From contig OZ005609.1 in the NCBI GenBank assembly GCA_963930655.1, positions 23,075,001-23,139,000 of the forward strand: DNA of 64,000 nt, given 5' to 3'. A program made the translations under genes and the position numbers. The notes beneath the pieces were generated by a model. It did no database searches. It was not told the DNA's origin and saw only the letters and a program-made list of their open reading frames with translations. This DNA comes from Myrica gale (Eukaryota; Streptophyta; Magnoliopsida; Fagales; Myricaceae). Positions 12,581 to 23,883 of the stretch are shown here, one piece after another; positions within the stretch are counted from its first letter, which is position 1, and each line of letters starts with the position of its first letter.

Positions 12581-14080
12581 CGTACAGTGGTTGTTGTTTG
12601 TATGCAGAAAAGGTTGTCTCCCTCCGTCCTTGTTCTCTTCGGACTCTTCTCCTCTCATATAATTACAACCAAACACATCACCCTTCTAATATGGATGGCG
12701 ATGGTGTTTTAGCTTCGTTTTCTCGAACTCTCAACTCGGCCAGTCAGATTTGTGGCACATACCGGCAAGGAAATCCCATTTACCGCCGACTACGTCAGAT
12801 GCCGGCGTCCTAGTTCCCTCGCTATCCGAGAAAGAAGTTCATTGGAAGCTCAAGGTCCTTTTCAAATTTTATGTTTTTGGATTTTACTTCTTTTGAAGTT
12901 CTGGATCAGGTTCTGTTTCCACTTGATCAAAGACAAAACCGGAAAGCTTGTGGTTTTGTTGTTTTTCTTAGGCTTGTGACGATGACAAGTCCAGGACAGC
13001 TACGCCATGTGTGTTTTCTGTTTGAACTTTCTTCTGGGTATCTTTTGATTGGTGAGAAAATGGGGATGTCAAGAATCTTGAACAATTGTGTGTTCTGTTT
13101 TGTGTGGTCGGTTAAGGATGGAAAGACCAACTTAGCTTTTTTTCGTCTTCAACATCAGAATTTTCTTTCTGGGTTTTGTTTGGTCTTCGAGAAAGTTGAG
13201 GAAGAAAATAAAAGATGTAAAATATATGAATCTTATTCCTTATCTTGTTTCTTCTTTTAAAAATTGTTTTTTTTTTTAAGAATGAAAAGCTCATTTCAGT
13301 CCCGCAATAAGTTGTCTCCATCTCTGTTTAATGACATGGATTTCTGAGTTCGAAAGATGTGAAATACCTGGAGCTCTAGATTCCGTTTCTTTTAGATCTT
13401 TACACATTGTCTCAGCAACAAAAAAGTAGTATGACGTTTTATTTGGAAGCTAAGAAAATGCGGAAAAACAAATAAAGAAAGGGGAAGAATGGATCAAAAT
13501 CCAGTTCCCAAGGGAAGGAAGAAAAGCCCTGAAAAAAAAAGGGGAAGAAAAAACTAGTTTTGTTTCACCTTCTGTTTACCTTTTCCCATTAGCAAACGAG
13601 GAACTAACAGAATAGCGTGTAAAGCTGAGTCAATTTAAAGTAGTTTTTTCCCCTCACTTAAAAGAGATTCTCGACTGTTGATGAAAGTATTCTAAATGCG
13701 ATGCTGGAATTCCATCTAAGTATATGAATATTCCCTGTAGCTATCTCTCAAATTCGAAGTTTTTTGTTTGTTTGTGGTAAATAAATTGAGGTTCATAGCT
13801 TTCTGAGTCAGATCATGTCTTTTACTTACAGTATCACTAAATCAATATGCGTGTGTTTGTTGCACGAATGAATGTCGGAGAGAATACAGAGAAGGCGTCC
13901 TTCCTTTAGAATATTTAAGCATTTTTCTTTCCCCTTTTTTCTTTTGTACACATTCTTTCCATGATCCCGATGTCTTGTATGTGATTATATAAATGTCGCA
14001 TGTTCAGATTTTTGTTGAGTCTACAAAAAGGAAGCACCACGCCTCATATTAGTCGGTGGTGGAATTTGATTTTGGAGCTG
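12580..14080 (+). promoter_or_regulatory. Probable 5' UTR exon and leader intron of the PP2C gene
   Basis: A pyrimidine-rich stretch near 12620-12690 followed by GC-richer sequence up to about 12856 looks like a transcribed leader. No frame from it continues into the coding exon at 14081, and the interval 12857-14030 is T-rich like an intron. This is inferred from composition and position only; no transcript evidence is available here. Confidence 0.35.
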
Positions 14081-16111
14081 ATGGGGCATTTATCCTCCAT
14101 GTTCAATGGGCTCACGAGGTCATTTTCACTCAAGAAAGGGAGGAAGTCAGGGGACTGTAGTGGAAGAGAGGCTGCGGAGGTGATGGCAAACGAGGCAAAA
14201 AAGAATGACTTGATTTTACGCTCTTCTGGCTTTGTAAATATTGATGCTTCTAACAACCTCGCCTCAGTTTTCTCAAAGAGAGGCAAGAAAGGAGTGAACC
14301 AAGATTGCTGCATTGTGTGGGAGGTATGCTCTGAACAGCTACGAATTTCTTATGTTCCATCTTTGATTGCCTAGATTGTTGTATCCGATTCAATACTTTT
14401 CAACCTTGTATTTAAGTAAAATACCACATTTTTATTTTCCATGTCGCAATCAAACGTAGATTCTTACTTGTTATTCTGCTTTTGGTGGTAGGAATTTGGA
14501 TGCCAAGAGGACTTGATCTTTTGTGGGATTTTTGATGGGCATGGCTCGTGGGGCCACTTTGTAGCAAAAATGGTCAGAGAATCGATGCCACCATCTTTGC
14601 TATGCAATTGGCAGGAGACAGTTGCTCAAACTTCTCTTGACCCAGAATGCGACTTGGAATCTGATAAAAAGCATCATCGGTTCAATATATGGAAGCAATC
14701 TTACCTAAAGACATGTGCTGCTATTGATCAAGAACTTGAGCAACATCGTAAAATAGATTCATTCAACAGCGGAACGACTGCACTCACAATTGTTCGACAG
14801 GTAAGTAAGATTCCTACTTTCGATAAAGAGACTCACTGTATGTTTCTGGTAGTGAATATCTAGTGTCTCCAGTATTTATTTGGGAATAAAAACTTATGTA
14901 ACCTCTCTCTGTAATCATTTATTTTTCACGTCTTTATTGCTATGTAAAGCAAGAAGGTGAGGCTCGCAGGGATATAACAGACACGACTGATCACCACAAA
15001 GACTTATCTTAAATAACTCATTTTGAGAAGGTCTCCTTTTGGACTTTGTGAGACACCTAATAACGTAGAAGGCAAAGCTGAATGTACTAGTATATTGGGG
15101 CTTAACTTGACGGTTTTGTTCTTACAGGGTGATTTCATTGTAGTTGCAAATGTTGGAGACTCCCGTGCTGTATTGGCTACCACTTTAGATGATGGAAGCT
15201 TGGAACCAGTTCAACTTACTGTTGACTTCAAGCCCAATTTGCCCCGTTAGTCTCTCTCCATATCTCTCTCGCTGGAAAAAGGAGAAAAAGAGAATCTGAC
15301 ATGTGTTGATTTTGTCTGCAGAAGAGGCTGAGAGGATAATTCAGTGTAAAGGGCGGGTCTTCTGTTTGCGCGATGAGCCAGGGGTGCATAGAGTCTGGCT
15401 GCCACATGAGGAATCACCAGGACTGGCAATGTCTAGAGCCTTTGGGGATTACTGTTTAAAGGACTTTGGAGTAATTTCTGTGCCGGAAGTATCACATAGG
15501 AATATAACCATCAGAGATGAGTTTGTGGTGTTGGCAACTGATGGGGTATGCACGGTACTTGTAGCGGATTTGTGCTTTTTTGCAACTCAAAAATGCATAC
15601 AAGAGCAGGAATATTTGAAATTTATTAATGTTTACATAGTTTGGCCCTGGCTCTTTACTCTGATTGATCACCGAGAAAACTAGGATGGATTAAGATTTGT
15701 TACATATCTTTATAATGTCTGTCATGAAAACTCAAGCCAATACCTATTACTTAGAAGGTCCAACTAGAGCACACTTATTGCACCGTCCAAGAAAGAGCTA
15801 CAAGACATTATACTGTTAAATTGGGCTATTTCTTTGCTGCTGAAAACATAGTTTTGTTGCTGTAAGATTTTTTGCTTGATGGTGCTGACAATCCACTGAG
15901 ACATTTCACTGCTTTTTGTCATTAGGTATGGGATGTTATCTCCAATCACGAAGCAGTGCAAATCATATCTTCAACACCGGACAGGACGAAGGCAGCGGAA
16001 CACCTAGTCGAGTGTGCTGTGCATGCATGGAAGCGCAAGAGGAAGAACATTGCAATGGATGATATTTCTGCTATTTGTCTCTTTTTTCACTCTTCTGCCT
16101 CATCTCTGTAA
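14081..16111 (+). CDS. Protein phosphatase 2C, clade E (EGR-like)
   Basis: Five exons (14081-14323, 14492-14800, 15128-15245, 15322-15545, 15926-16111) join in frame with GT-AG junctions to about 359 codons. The protein opens MGHLSSMFNGLTRSFSLKKG, the usual N-terminus of plant clade-E PP2Cs and a likely N-myristoylation site (Gly2). PP2C motifs appear in order: KGVNQDCCIVWE, metal-binding FCGIFDGHGSWGHF, SGTTALTIV, VANVGDSRAVLA, SPGLAMSRAFGDYCLKD, LATDGVWDVISN and the C-terminal MDDISAICLFFHSS. The aspartates that bind Mn2+/Mg2+ are present, so it should be an active Ser/Thr phosphatase. Relatives (the EGR group of Arabidopsis) act at the plasma membrane and restrain growth under drought; that role here is inference. 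A stop directly after the family's C-terminus supports a complete gene. Confidence 0.92.
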
Positions 16112-17960
16112 ATTCACCCTGTTGCTACACCATAGTAGAATTGAAGAATGTCAAGTTAAATTTCTCTGCGTTCTTCAATGGAATCATGATTTAATGTAGT
16201 TGATTAGCAAGTATTCAGAAGAAATAAATGTTGCATTTGCTGGTCAAGATATAAATTCAATTGGACGAGAAGAAGCTCCAAGAATTGGAGCCAAACGAGT
16301 CATTTTTTATAATCTATCCAAGTTGTAGGATATGGAGATGGCTCTACTGTAACGCGGAATTATACATGGGATGGCCTCTTTCATTGGTAGTGACGGCAAG
16401 TCATACTGCACTTCGACCCCATCACCAAGAAGTTGGCCAGAGTTGTCATAGGTTAAACATCATATACTATTTTATGCAACGATGTTTGACATGAACCCGA
16501 AAACTAAAAGACAGATATGAGGGGAGGGGTGGTTGCAGTTTGGAAGTTCCCTTCTATTTGGTCGACTATGAAGAGAATATGCAAATATTTCACGTCAGAC
16601 AATCCTAAAGCAGTCCCGAAGTATTCTAAAAAGTGTGGGGGTACCCAATTAATTAATCTTGCCATGATTTTGAGTAATATAATATGATTCTGGATGCAAC
16701 TTGGTCTACAATGTTAATTTAGGTGCAAGTTGATCTAGTGCGTTTAGGTTACATTATCCAATTTTTGCAAAAGATCTGCACATGATTATGGAGATTATAA
16801 TTTAGCAAGTTGTTTGTTAAAAATTAGATCCACCAGCTATTTCCCACTTCTATAACCAGTCCATGAATGAGGATTTGGACCTAACTTATACCATAAACAA
16901 GAGACTCCTAGTGAAAAAGGCTAAGCTGATTTCAGTTTTCTTACATCATAGATCAGGAACCTCTGCAGGGATGCCGAAAAACGATAGTGCCGGCACGTAC
17001 CATTTCTGCTCCAATTAATTGTCTAAAGTCAACATAAAACATTGAGACACATCAGCTGTGTTATCACAGAGAAACGAGACCATTGCAAGAACTAGTGATA
17101 TAAATCTGTACTTTCTTGTCAATCCCAAAATATGGTGAAGGTAAGGGTTGTGTTGGGATACTTGGAGCATTTCATAAGAGAGATGGGACGGAGACAAGAT
17201 AATTGTCTGTAGGCTCTATCACGCCGGGAAACTAGAAAAAGGGATTTCTTGTTCTTGTTGTGGATGAGGTGTTGATGGATGAAGTTTTGGTGAGTAATGA
17301 GAGCATATCAGGCTTTGCAGACGCACTTGAATCGCAAAAGAGAAATGACCGGCAAGCATAGCAGAATATGTACCACCAGCTCTTCTCGTAACTCAATTCA
17401 CCTTTAACATTGGCTTTGTTTTAGAGTAACAAGGAGAGGGATTCTGGGTGGACATCTTTCGTTGTAAGAAGGTAAAGGTCTGCACCATAGTTGGTGACTC
17501 GCTTACATAAATGCACGCTAATAAAAAAAATATTAATATTAAATATACTACTGCGACGTGAATTTTATGAACAGGGGGACGAAATTCGATGATCTTCGAT
17601 CAGACATCTCGTTCGAACTTAACTAAAAGAAAAACATTAAATCCCGAGTGTTCAGAAAAGATTACCTGTGTATCCAAATATGAGAGAAGACACTCGTGAG
17701 AGGTAAAGATGGGGTACTTGGGTTGCGGGGATGCTCTCTCTTCTCAAAGGAGCGGCATTGTTTTGTGAGCGAGGAGGATTTTTTTTTTTTTTTCCATTGC
17801 CCTTTCTCTTTTTGACTGTTTTGTTTTCTTTTGGGCTGCGGAGCATCTGATCGAGGATTTGTTTTGTATTGGGCTGTAAAATTGCAGTTAGTATATGTGG
17901 GCCATTTTGTTGAAGGCTGAGATCCACTAAAGCCAACTTCATCTATGATCCAATGCTATT
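16112..17960. other. PP2C 3' UTR and intergenic DNA
   Basis: The first few hundred bases are presumably 3' UTR. A small minus-strand frame at 17652-17942 has no recognisable domain and ends in low complexity. No gene is supported. Confidence 0.5.
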
Positions 17961-17964
17961 CTGG

Positions 17965-18183
17965 TGGAGCCTAGTCAGACCCTCACACAATAGCAAGAGC
18001 AGATGACAGCAATGGTTAAGGTTGGTTCATCCATAAATATGACTGAAGGATTACAACAAGCTCCACTGCTATTGTCAACCTCTTCCTTTGTTCTGTGGAC
18101 AAACAGGTGATTCCTGGAAGCCCCACTATAGCATTTTTTAGATTATTGAGCTCTACTAGTTCCATCAATTCATCGACAAAAAC
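17965..18183 (-). pseudogene. PDR-type (full-size ABCG) ABC transporter fragment
   Basis: Read on the minus strand from an acceptor at about 18184, one exon encodes [20 protein letters not shown] followed by the ABC signature [16 protein letters not shown], which is characteristic of the second nucleotide-binding domain of plant pleiotropic-drug-resistance transporters. A one-base loss then shifts frame just before the Walker B equivalent (IFMDEP, recovered in another frame), and the downstream sequence decays. No other exon of this roughly 1400-residue family was found nearby, so this is an isolated, frameshifted remnant. Confidence 0.75.
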
Positions 18184-18261
18184 CTGCAAAGAAACCCAAA
18201 GATAACTTAATTAGAAAACTAGATCAAACTCGATATTCATTTAAAGGGCCACTACCATGAT

Positions 18262-18600
18262 CTTGATTCTTAACAAGAGTTTTGAGGTCGATGACTTTGC
18301 GTCGAAGTGATTAGACCACCAAATCACGCTGTCTTTTGAACTATTCATTTCCTTGAAACAATCGAACTCAACCATCTGATCTTCCTGTGGTACGAAAGCC
18401 GCACTTTTGTTACTAAGAAAGTCTTCCAGTTCAGCTTGGAAGCCTGAAGCTTCAATTCCTGCACTAGACTTTTCTTATACCATCTAGTGCTTTAGGGACA
18501 TGAGTAGAGTTCATTGGATTGTTCCCATTGATGAAGGCGGGAAGGAGAATTGATGAGGCAACACTGATTGAGCTGAAGACCATATTTCCAGTCGTGTAGT
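18262..18600 (-). pseudogene. Unidentified coding-like remnant
   Basis: On the minus strand two overlapping open frames appear to be parts of one former coding sequence: an upstream piece ending near HVPKALDGIRKV and, after a frame change, a piece with GFQAELEDFLSNKSAAFVPQ followed by EDQMVEFDCFKEMNSS and VIWWSNHFDAKSS. The composition looks protein-coding and the frame change looks like a lesion, but I do not recognise the family. It lies between the ABC fragment and the GEM-like pseudogene. Confidence 0.35.
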
Positions 18601-18777
18601 ATATAAAAAGTCTGACCACAATCAAAAGTGAAAAAAAAAGGAATATACATGTGCATTTGTAACAAATTTAACTGATACAGAAGAAAAAAGGTTCGTTTTT
18701 AGGACACTTTTCAAGCCGCGCGCTATAAGAAACTAAAAGACGCACTTCTTATTTCTTAAGTGACTCTTGCATTCTTT

Positions 18778-21635
18778 CTAAGCTTGAGAGATTGCCAGCT
18801 GAAGAAACTTCAAAGCCCTCTGATGATTTAAGAAACCCATGAACTAGAAGTCAAAATCGTCTTCGGTTAATATTTCTATATACTTTTGTGAAGACTTCTT
18901 CGGATCTGCACTTTGATTGACTCTCTTAATCTTCTGAAGTGAGATCATAACCTGCATAAAATAGATCGCACTTAAGATATTAGCAACCGAGGAGTGGGGG
19001 TGAGGGGAGGACAGTGCATATCACCCTGTGACTTACCTTAAAATGGGCTTTAATCAGTTCTCCTTTTGGACAAGAGTTTTTGATAGGCCTCTCACTACAG
19101 GACCTGCTATAGGACCAGATGTGGTTGATATGTAACACTGGGCAGCCTTGAATAGTTTTTCCCCTTCTTTAACACGAAATAACTGTTTGAAGATATTGTC
19201 CACTCCACCTACTTGAAGAATTCTAGCCCCCAAGATCAATTTTCCCTTCACAGTTCCAGTGATCTTAGGCCCCAGTATTTTTTTTTTGATAAGTAAGAAA
19301 ATTTTATTAAGAAAAAGAAAGGAGAAAGAGCAGTACAAAGATTGTACTGATAGAAATCAAACCATACAAACAAAGAAACTAACAAAATCCTGAAAATCTA
19401 AAAAAGGGCCTGCTAACATAGCATTAGCCCAATAAAAAAGGGTAACCAACAAACCACCCTGCAAAATTTCCAAAGACAACAACATCCTCAAAACATCTCC
19501 TATTACGTTCCTTCCAAAGAGTCCACCAAACGCATGAAGGGATCATCATCCAAATAGCCTTAGCTAGAACATTCTTGAACTTCCTCCCCCAACAAAGCAA
19601 AACATCCACAACCATCGCCAGCATAACCCAAGGAAAATTTATGCGTCTACAAACCTCTCGCCACCGGACAATGCAATAACATATGGTTAACAGATTTTTC
19701 ATCCCCTTTGCACAAATAACACCAATCCACCACACAGAGACCGCGCCGCCTCAAATTATCCGTAGTCAAAATCCTACCATGCGTAGCCTCCCAAACAAAG
19801 AAAGATACTCTTGAGGGGACTTTATTTCTCCAAATCCCCCGCCAAGGGAAAGTCATTGAACTGCCACCATCAAGGAGAACATAAAAAGATTTAAAGGAGA
19901 AATTACCATCCTTAGTGCCCTCCCACAACAACTTATCCTCCTCACCTCTGTGTAGCACCATCCCATACAGAGTGGAAAATAAAGATGAAAACTCCTCCAA
20001 TTCCCAATCATTCTCACTTCTTAGAAACTGGACATTCCAGACAACCGAAGTTAAATCGCCCTCCATAAACTCTGCCACCACCCCATCAAGATTCCTACCA
20101 AGAGAGAAAACTGTAGGATAAGAGCAACTCAAGGGTCTCTCCCCACACCACACATCATGCCAAAAACTCGTCTTATGGCCATCTCCCACCACAACCCTAG
20201 TATGCTCCCTGAAAGATCCTCATCCCTTACTGATGTGCTTCCAAAGGTTGGCCCCATAGGAACCATGATAAGGTAAAGTGCTCCATTCCCCCACACGTGT
20301 ACCATACTTCTCCTCTATAAGGCTTTATTGAACACCGAAAGTCTACTAATTCCCAAACCCCCACAATGAATATGCGAACAAACCGTTTGCCAATTAAGGA
20401 GGTGGTATTTAGGAACCTCACTATCATTGCCCTACAAAAAATCTCTTTGCAACTTTTCCATCCGAGAAGCAACCTTTACCGGAAGAGGGAAAAGAGATAG
20501 GAAATACGTAGGCAAACTCGAAAGCGTAGACTTAGTCAAAGTAATGCGGCCCCCCTTTGATAAGTACATGTGCTTCCACCCCGCCAACCGCCGCTCCATC
20601 CTTTCCAAAATCTCATTCCAAATATGAACACTTTTAAACCGAGCCCTCAAAGGAAGCCCCAAATACGTCATAGGCAAAGCAGAGTAGCAGACACCCTACA
20701 CCCCATAATAGAAGCCAACTCCATCACAATAGGAACATCTCCAACAGGTATCACCTAGGACTTAGACAAATTAACCTTCAATTCAGATACAGCCTCAAAA
20801 CATAGAAGCATACAACGAAGGCTACAAAATTGAAACTCCTCTGCACCACACAAAAGTAAAGTATCATTCGCAAACAATAAATGAGAAACACATAAACCCT
20901 CTCTACCAACTCCAGAGACCTTGAAGCCCTTGATTACATCAATGGAAGCCAACTTAGACACCATACGAGACAAGCCTTACTGCCAAAATTGAGTCAAATT
21001 CATTTCATCAATAGACACAGGGAAGAAAGCAATGTTCGAATCTGAGAACGGTGGAGTATTCCAATTTTAGAAGGTTTTAACATCTTAGTTTTGCCATTTA
21101 GCCTTCATCTTCATGTACTAAACAAAAACCTATAGGTGGAATCCAAAACCTTGAAATTAATAGAGAAAAATGGATTGCATCATGACAGATATGGTGGAGA
21201 ATATTTCTGTTCTCATTCATTTGAAAGAAACATGTACAAGGCGTCAATATATACAGTTGAGTATATTCTTGGGCATATTCTCAAGCACAAAGTGTGCGAA
21301 ACAATTGAGATCAAATACAAGGGCAATACTGTTATACGAATTCTGCCAAAATTACAACAGCACCAAAAACAACCTATTCTAAGTGATGCCCGAAGCTTCT
21401 GGAGAAGGAGCTGACTTGAATGAGTCCTGCTGAGTCACTCATTTTGAGGACGAGAGAGACAGAGATACAAGAGACGGAGAGATCACTGACATCGCTTCGA
21501 GGTAGGAGGCTCATTTGAAGGAGAGGGAATATGATATTCGCCTGCGGATTCCGATACAAATCCCCTTGATGACCCCTCAATTTCTGCTGAGCCGATTGGA
21601 ATTCCAATTACAGTTTCTGGGCTCGAGTTCTTCGT
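18778..21635 (-). pseudogene. GEM-like GRAM-domain protein pseudogene, split by a LINE
   Basis: Three minus-strand blocks match GEM-like (GRAM, ABA-responsive) proteins. Block 1 (about 21635-21486) reads PETVIGIPIGSAEIE and GEYHIPSPS, but the expected initiator (21633-21635) is ACG, not ATG. Block 2 (19274-19037) reads GPKITGTVKGKLILGARILQ then KAAQCYISTTSGPIAG, after which a deletion removes the segment normally leading to the RSIK-like motif and shifts frame (RPIKNSCPKGELIKAHFK resumes in another frame). Block 3 (18951-18778) reads MISLQKIKRVNQSADPKKS and SQKYIEILTEDDFDF, then TAG where the family has Trp, then FMGFLNHQRALKFLQ. Start loss, internal deletion, nonsense codon and a LINE insertion make it a pseudogene. 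GRAM domains bind phosphoinositides; GEM relatives act in cell-fate and ABA responses. Confidence 0.85.
19275..20985 (-). mobile_element. LINE (L1-type) retrotransposon, 5'-truncated and decayed
   Basis: The minus strand encodes reverse-transcriptase pieces in order: a SHLLFANDTLLLC box (20.88 kb; the usual FADD is FAND, a lost catalytic aspartate), then [18 protein letters not shown] and [20 protein letters not shown] (20.43-20.68 kb), then a zf-RVT-like C-terminal domain with SFFVWEATHGRILTTDNLRR and WCYLCKGDEKSVNHMLLHCP (19.65-20.19 kb). Several frame breaks separate them. The element ends in AATAAAATTTTCTTACTTATC plus poly-A, seen as poly-T at about 19279-19290 on the plus strand, abutting GEM-like exon sequence. 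The 5' half (endonuclease) is missing, and no clear target-site duplication was found. Confidence 0.9.
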
Positions 21636-22640
21636 AATCAACAAATAGCTACAATTCACTTGATCTGTCCCTGAACCCTTCTTTTCCGCAACACTTTTGC
21701 TCCTGCTTGATGCGGTTTTTTAGGCGGGGAGGAGAATTTTGGGGGGGAAATGGCTAAGAGAATCGCGGGGAGAAGGGGGAGAAGGATAAGCAGAACGGCG
21801 CCTTGTCCCGAATTGTTTTTTTTTTTAATTTCGGATTTGGATTCCGGTACCCTAATTTTGATTTCAATTCTGGCATATACCGAAATTAGAATCAAAATTT
21901 ATTTTTTGCATTTTTGGCCTTCGGAACCTAAATCGCAAATTTCGTCAGAATTAGCAGAATTTTCGGTTCTAATTTTTTTTAATTATTATTTTAATAAAAT
22001 ATGACTTAAAAATTATAATTTTACTTTAAATTTATAACGAATATTTATTTTATTTTAGATAGTATTTAAAATATTGTAATTTTAAAATATGACTCAAAAC
22101 TTTTTTTTATGTCTATTATTTTAGAATGTTATAATTTTATTTTAGATGAATGTTTATTTTAGATCGTGGATGAATATTTAATTTATCGTTAATTTATGAT
22201 GTATAACAAAATAATTTATACAAAATTCTAGCCCAAAATACTTTAGGGCGAAAAAAAAATCTAAACAAAAAAGTCCAAATATACAATAATAAAATCGAAA
22301 TTTCTGGTTTCTAATTCTGGAAATTCAGGTTTCGTTCCTGTATTTACCGAAAGGGAACTGTAACTAAATATTTGATTCCAGTATATATCAAAATAAACTA
22401 TTCTAGCTTTATTCGTTCTAGTACTCACACTCTCATGAATAGATGAAGAACTCTTTTACTGTTACTTCAGATAACCATAAATTCTTGTAAATGTTTGTCG
22501 CGGTTTGGAAAATTCACTTATGTCACCTTCAATGTAACCTGAAGTTTTTCGTCCTGCTAGTCTTTTGCGTTGCTTAGGCACTTAATTACCCCATAGATGT
22601 TTCCCCCTCCAAAGTGATATATATCGACCAGTTTAATTTA
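20986..22640. other. Intergenic / pseudogene intron and AT-rich DNA
   Basis: Apart from GEM-like block 1 (21486-21635), nothing coding is supported. 21830-22380 contains degenerate inverted phrases (CCGAAATTAGAATC / GATTTCAATTC and a CCGAAAGG-type end) suggestive of an old non-coding transposon, without clean ends. Confidence 0.4.
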
Positions 22641-22648
22641 ATTCGCGT

Positions 22649-23070
22649 CATGATATGAATCATATGACTCTTTTTTTCTTCTGCACTCTGTCTTGTCCAT
22701 GCTTGAACATGATCAGATGTTTGATCGTAGAGACCTTTCAGGTTCTTGTTTAGTCATATGATTATTATTTTCTTCTGTAATCTGTACGTCTTGCATGTCT
22801 GCCCGAATTGCAGGCGATCGTGGTCCCCACGAACGTGAGTTTGGGTGTACGTAGGGGGACCTTTCAGGTTATTGTATAGTCATATGATTTATTTTTTCTT
22901 CTGTAATCTGTCTTGCATGTCCATGAACACGAGTTTGATTAGTGAGGACCCTTTCATGTTTTGTTTAGTAGATTGTATGATTTTTTGTTTCTTCATTACT
23001 CTGTATTGTCCATGAACTACGTGAGTTTGAGTAGGGACCTTTCATGTAATTGTTCAGTTGATGATCAGAA
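22649..23070. repeat. Degenerate ~90-125 bp tandem repeats upstream of the Cys-rich ORF
   Basis: About four and a half copies follow one another, beginning near 22649, 22731, 22857, 22947 and 23035. Each has GGACCTTTCAGGTT or a variant, a TAGTCATATGATT block, TTTTTCTTCTGTAATCTGT and GTCCATGAAC followed by GTGAGTTTG. Copies differ by substitutions and small indels, the first full copy being longest. The array ends about 400 bp before the ORF at 23464 and so lies in its likely promoter. Confidence 0.85.
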
Positions 23071-23463
23071 GGAATATTGGAACGATTTCATATGTATTGT
23101 AAGACGACATATTCATGATTATGACGCGTTTGAACCAATCTTATTATCTTTTTGGACCGTCCCTTTAAATTAGGCAAGTTGATGACGCCGTAGGCTGTAA
23201 TTATTTGTCCACCCCTCCTAAATTTTTCTATTTAGACTAATTGAAGTTTTACATGTATATAGTGGACGTTTCCTAGAAGTAAAAACTTAGATCATAGAAA
23301 TATTGCTTTTGAATCGTACGTGTGACCCCCAACAGAAATAAATTATATATAATCGTGTCAGTGATTGATCTGTTTCATACACAGAAAGTATGCATTTCAC
23401 CCCTATCTCATATTGTACTCATCTTGAAATTAAGAAATCTCAAAAAGAAGGAAAGTTTATGAA

Positions 23464-23883
23464 ATGGGGAGAAACTCGATGGTCATGATGTCAGTACTTG
23501 TACGGTTGCTGATCCTGGTTCTCGTACTTGAAGTTGCTGCTGAAGAAGATGATCAATTTGCCCATACTTCTGTTGGTCCTCCTTCAGCAGCTCCCATCCT
23601 ACTTTCTCATTTCTCTGATCAACTATCTCCGCTTGGACATACTTGTCTTACCAGAGAAATTGAGCTTTGTAAGGAGAAAAGAATTCGACATAAACTGATT
23701 GATTTTGAGCATGAAATGTGTATTATTCGTGGTTTTATAAACTGCCTGAAAAATATGAAAGGTGTCAAGTTGGAAGTTATTAGAAGTTGCATAGTTGGTT
23801 GCTTTGATGGACGTGTTGGAACGAAACTTGTTGCGGATTGCTTATTCAAATGTTACGCGGAGCATGTCCCGAAGCACAACTAA
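23464..23883 (+). CDS. Small secreted eight-cysteine protein, family not recognised
   Basis: An intact 139-codon single-exon ORF. The N-terminus has a hydrophobic core (MVMMSVLVRLLILVLVLEVA, about residues 6-25) typical of a signal peptide, then an acidic/Pro-Ser-rich spacer. The rest has eight cysteines at residues 61, 69, 86, 94, 109, 113, 126 and 130, giving C-x7-C-x16-C-x7-C-x14-C-x3-C-x12-C-x3-C: two Cx7C pairs followed by two Cx3C pairs, as expected for disulfide-linked helical hairpins. It resembles plant thionin-like or other cysteine-rich secreted peptides in general layout, but I do not recognise the family and assign no activity. The ATG at 23464 is the only start that includes the signal peptide. 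GTAAGG at about 23936 could begin a 3' UTR intron. Tandem repeats lie upstream. Confidence 0.7.
   Translation: MGRNSMVMMSVLVRLLILVLVLEVAAEEDDQFAHTSVGPPSAAPILLSHFSDQLSPLGHTCLTREIELCKEKRIRHKLIDFEHEMCIIRGFINCLKNMKGVKLEVIRSCIVGCFDGRVGTKLVADCLFKCYAEHVPKHN

Noticed and set aside
21136..21414. 92-codon plus-strand ORF between the LINE and GEM-like block 1
   Set aside because: Overlapping frames, no family resemblance, and lies inside the GEM-like pseudogene intron.
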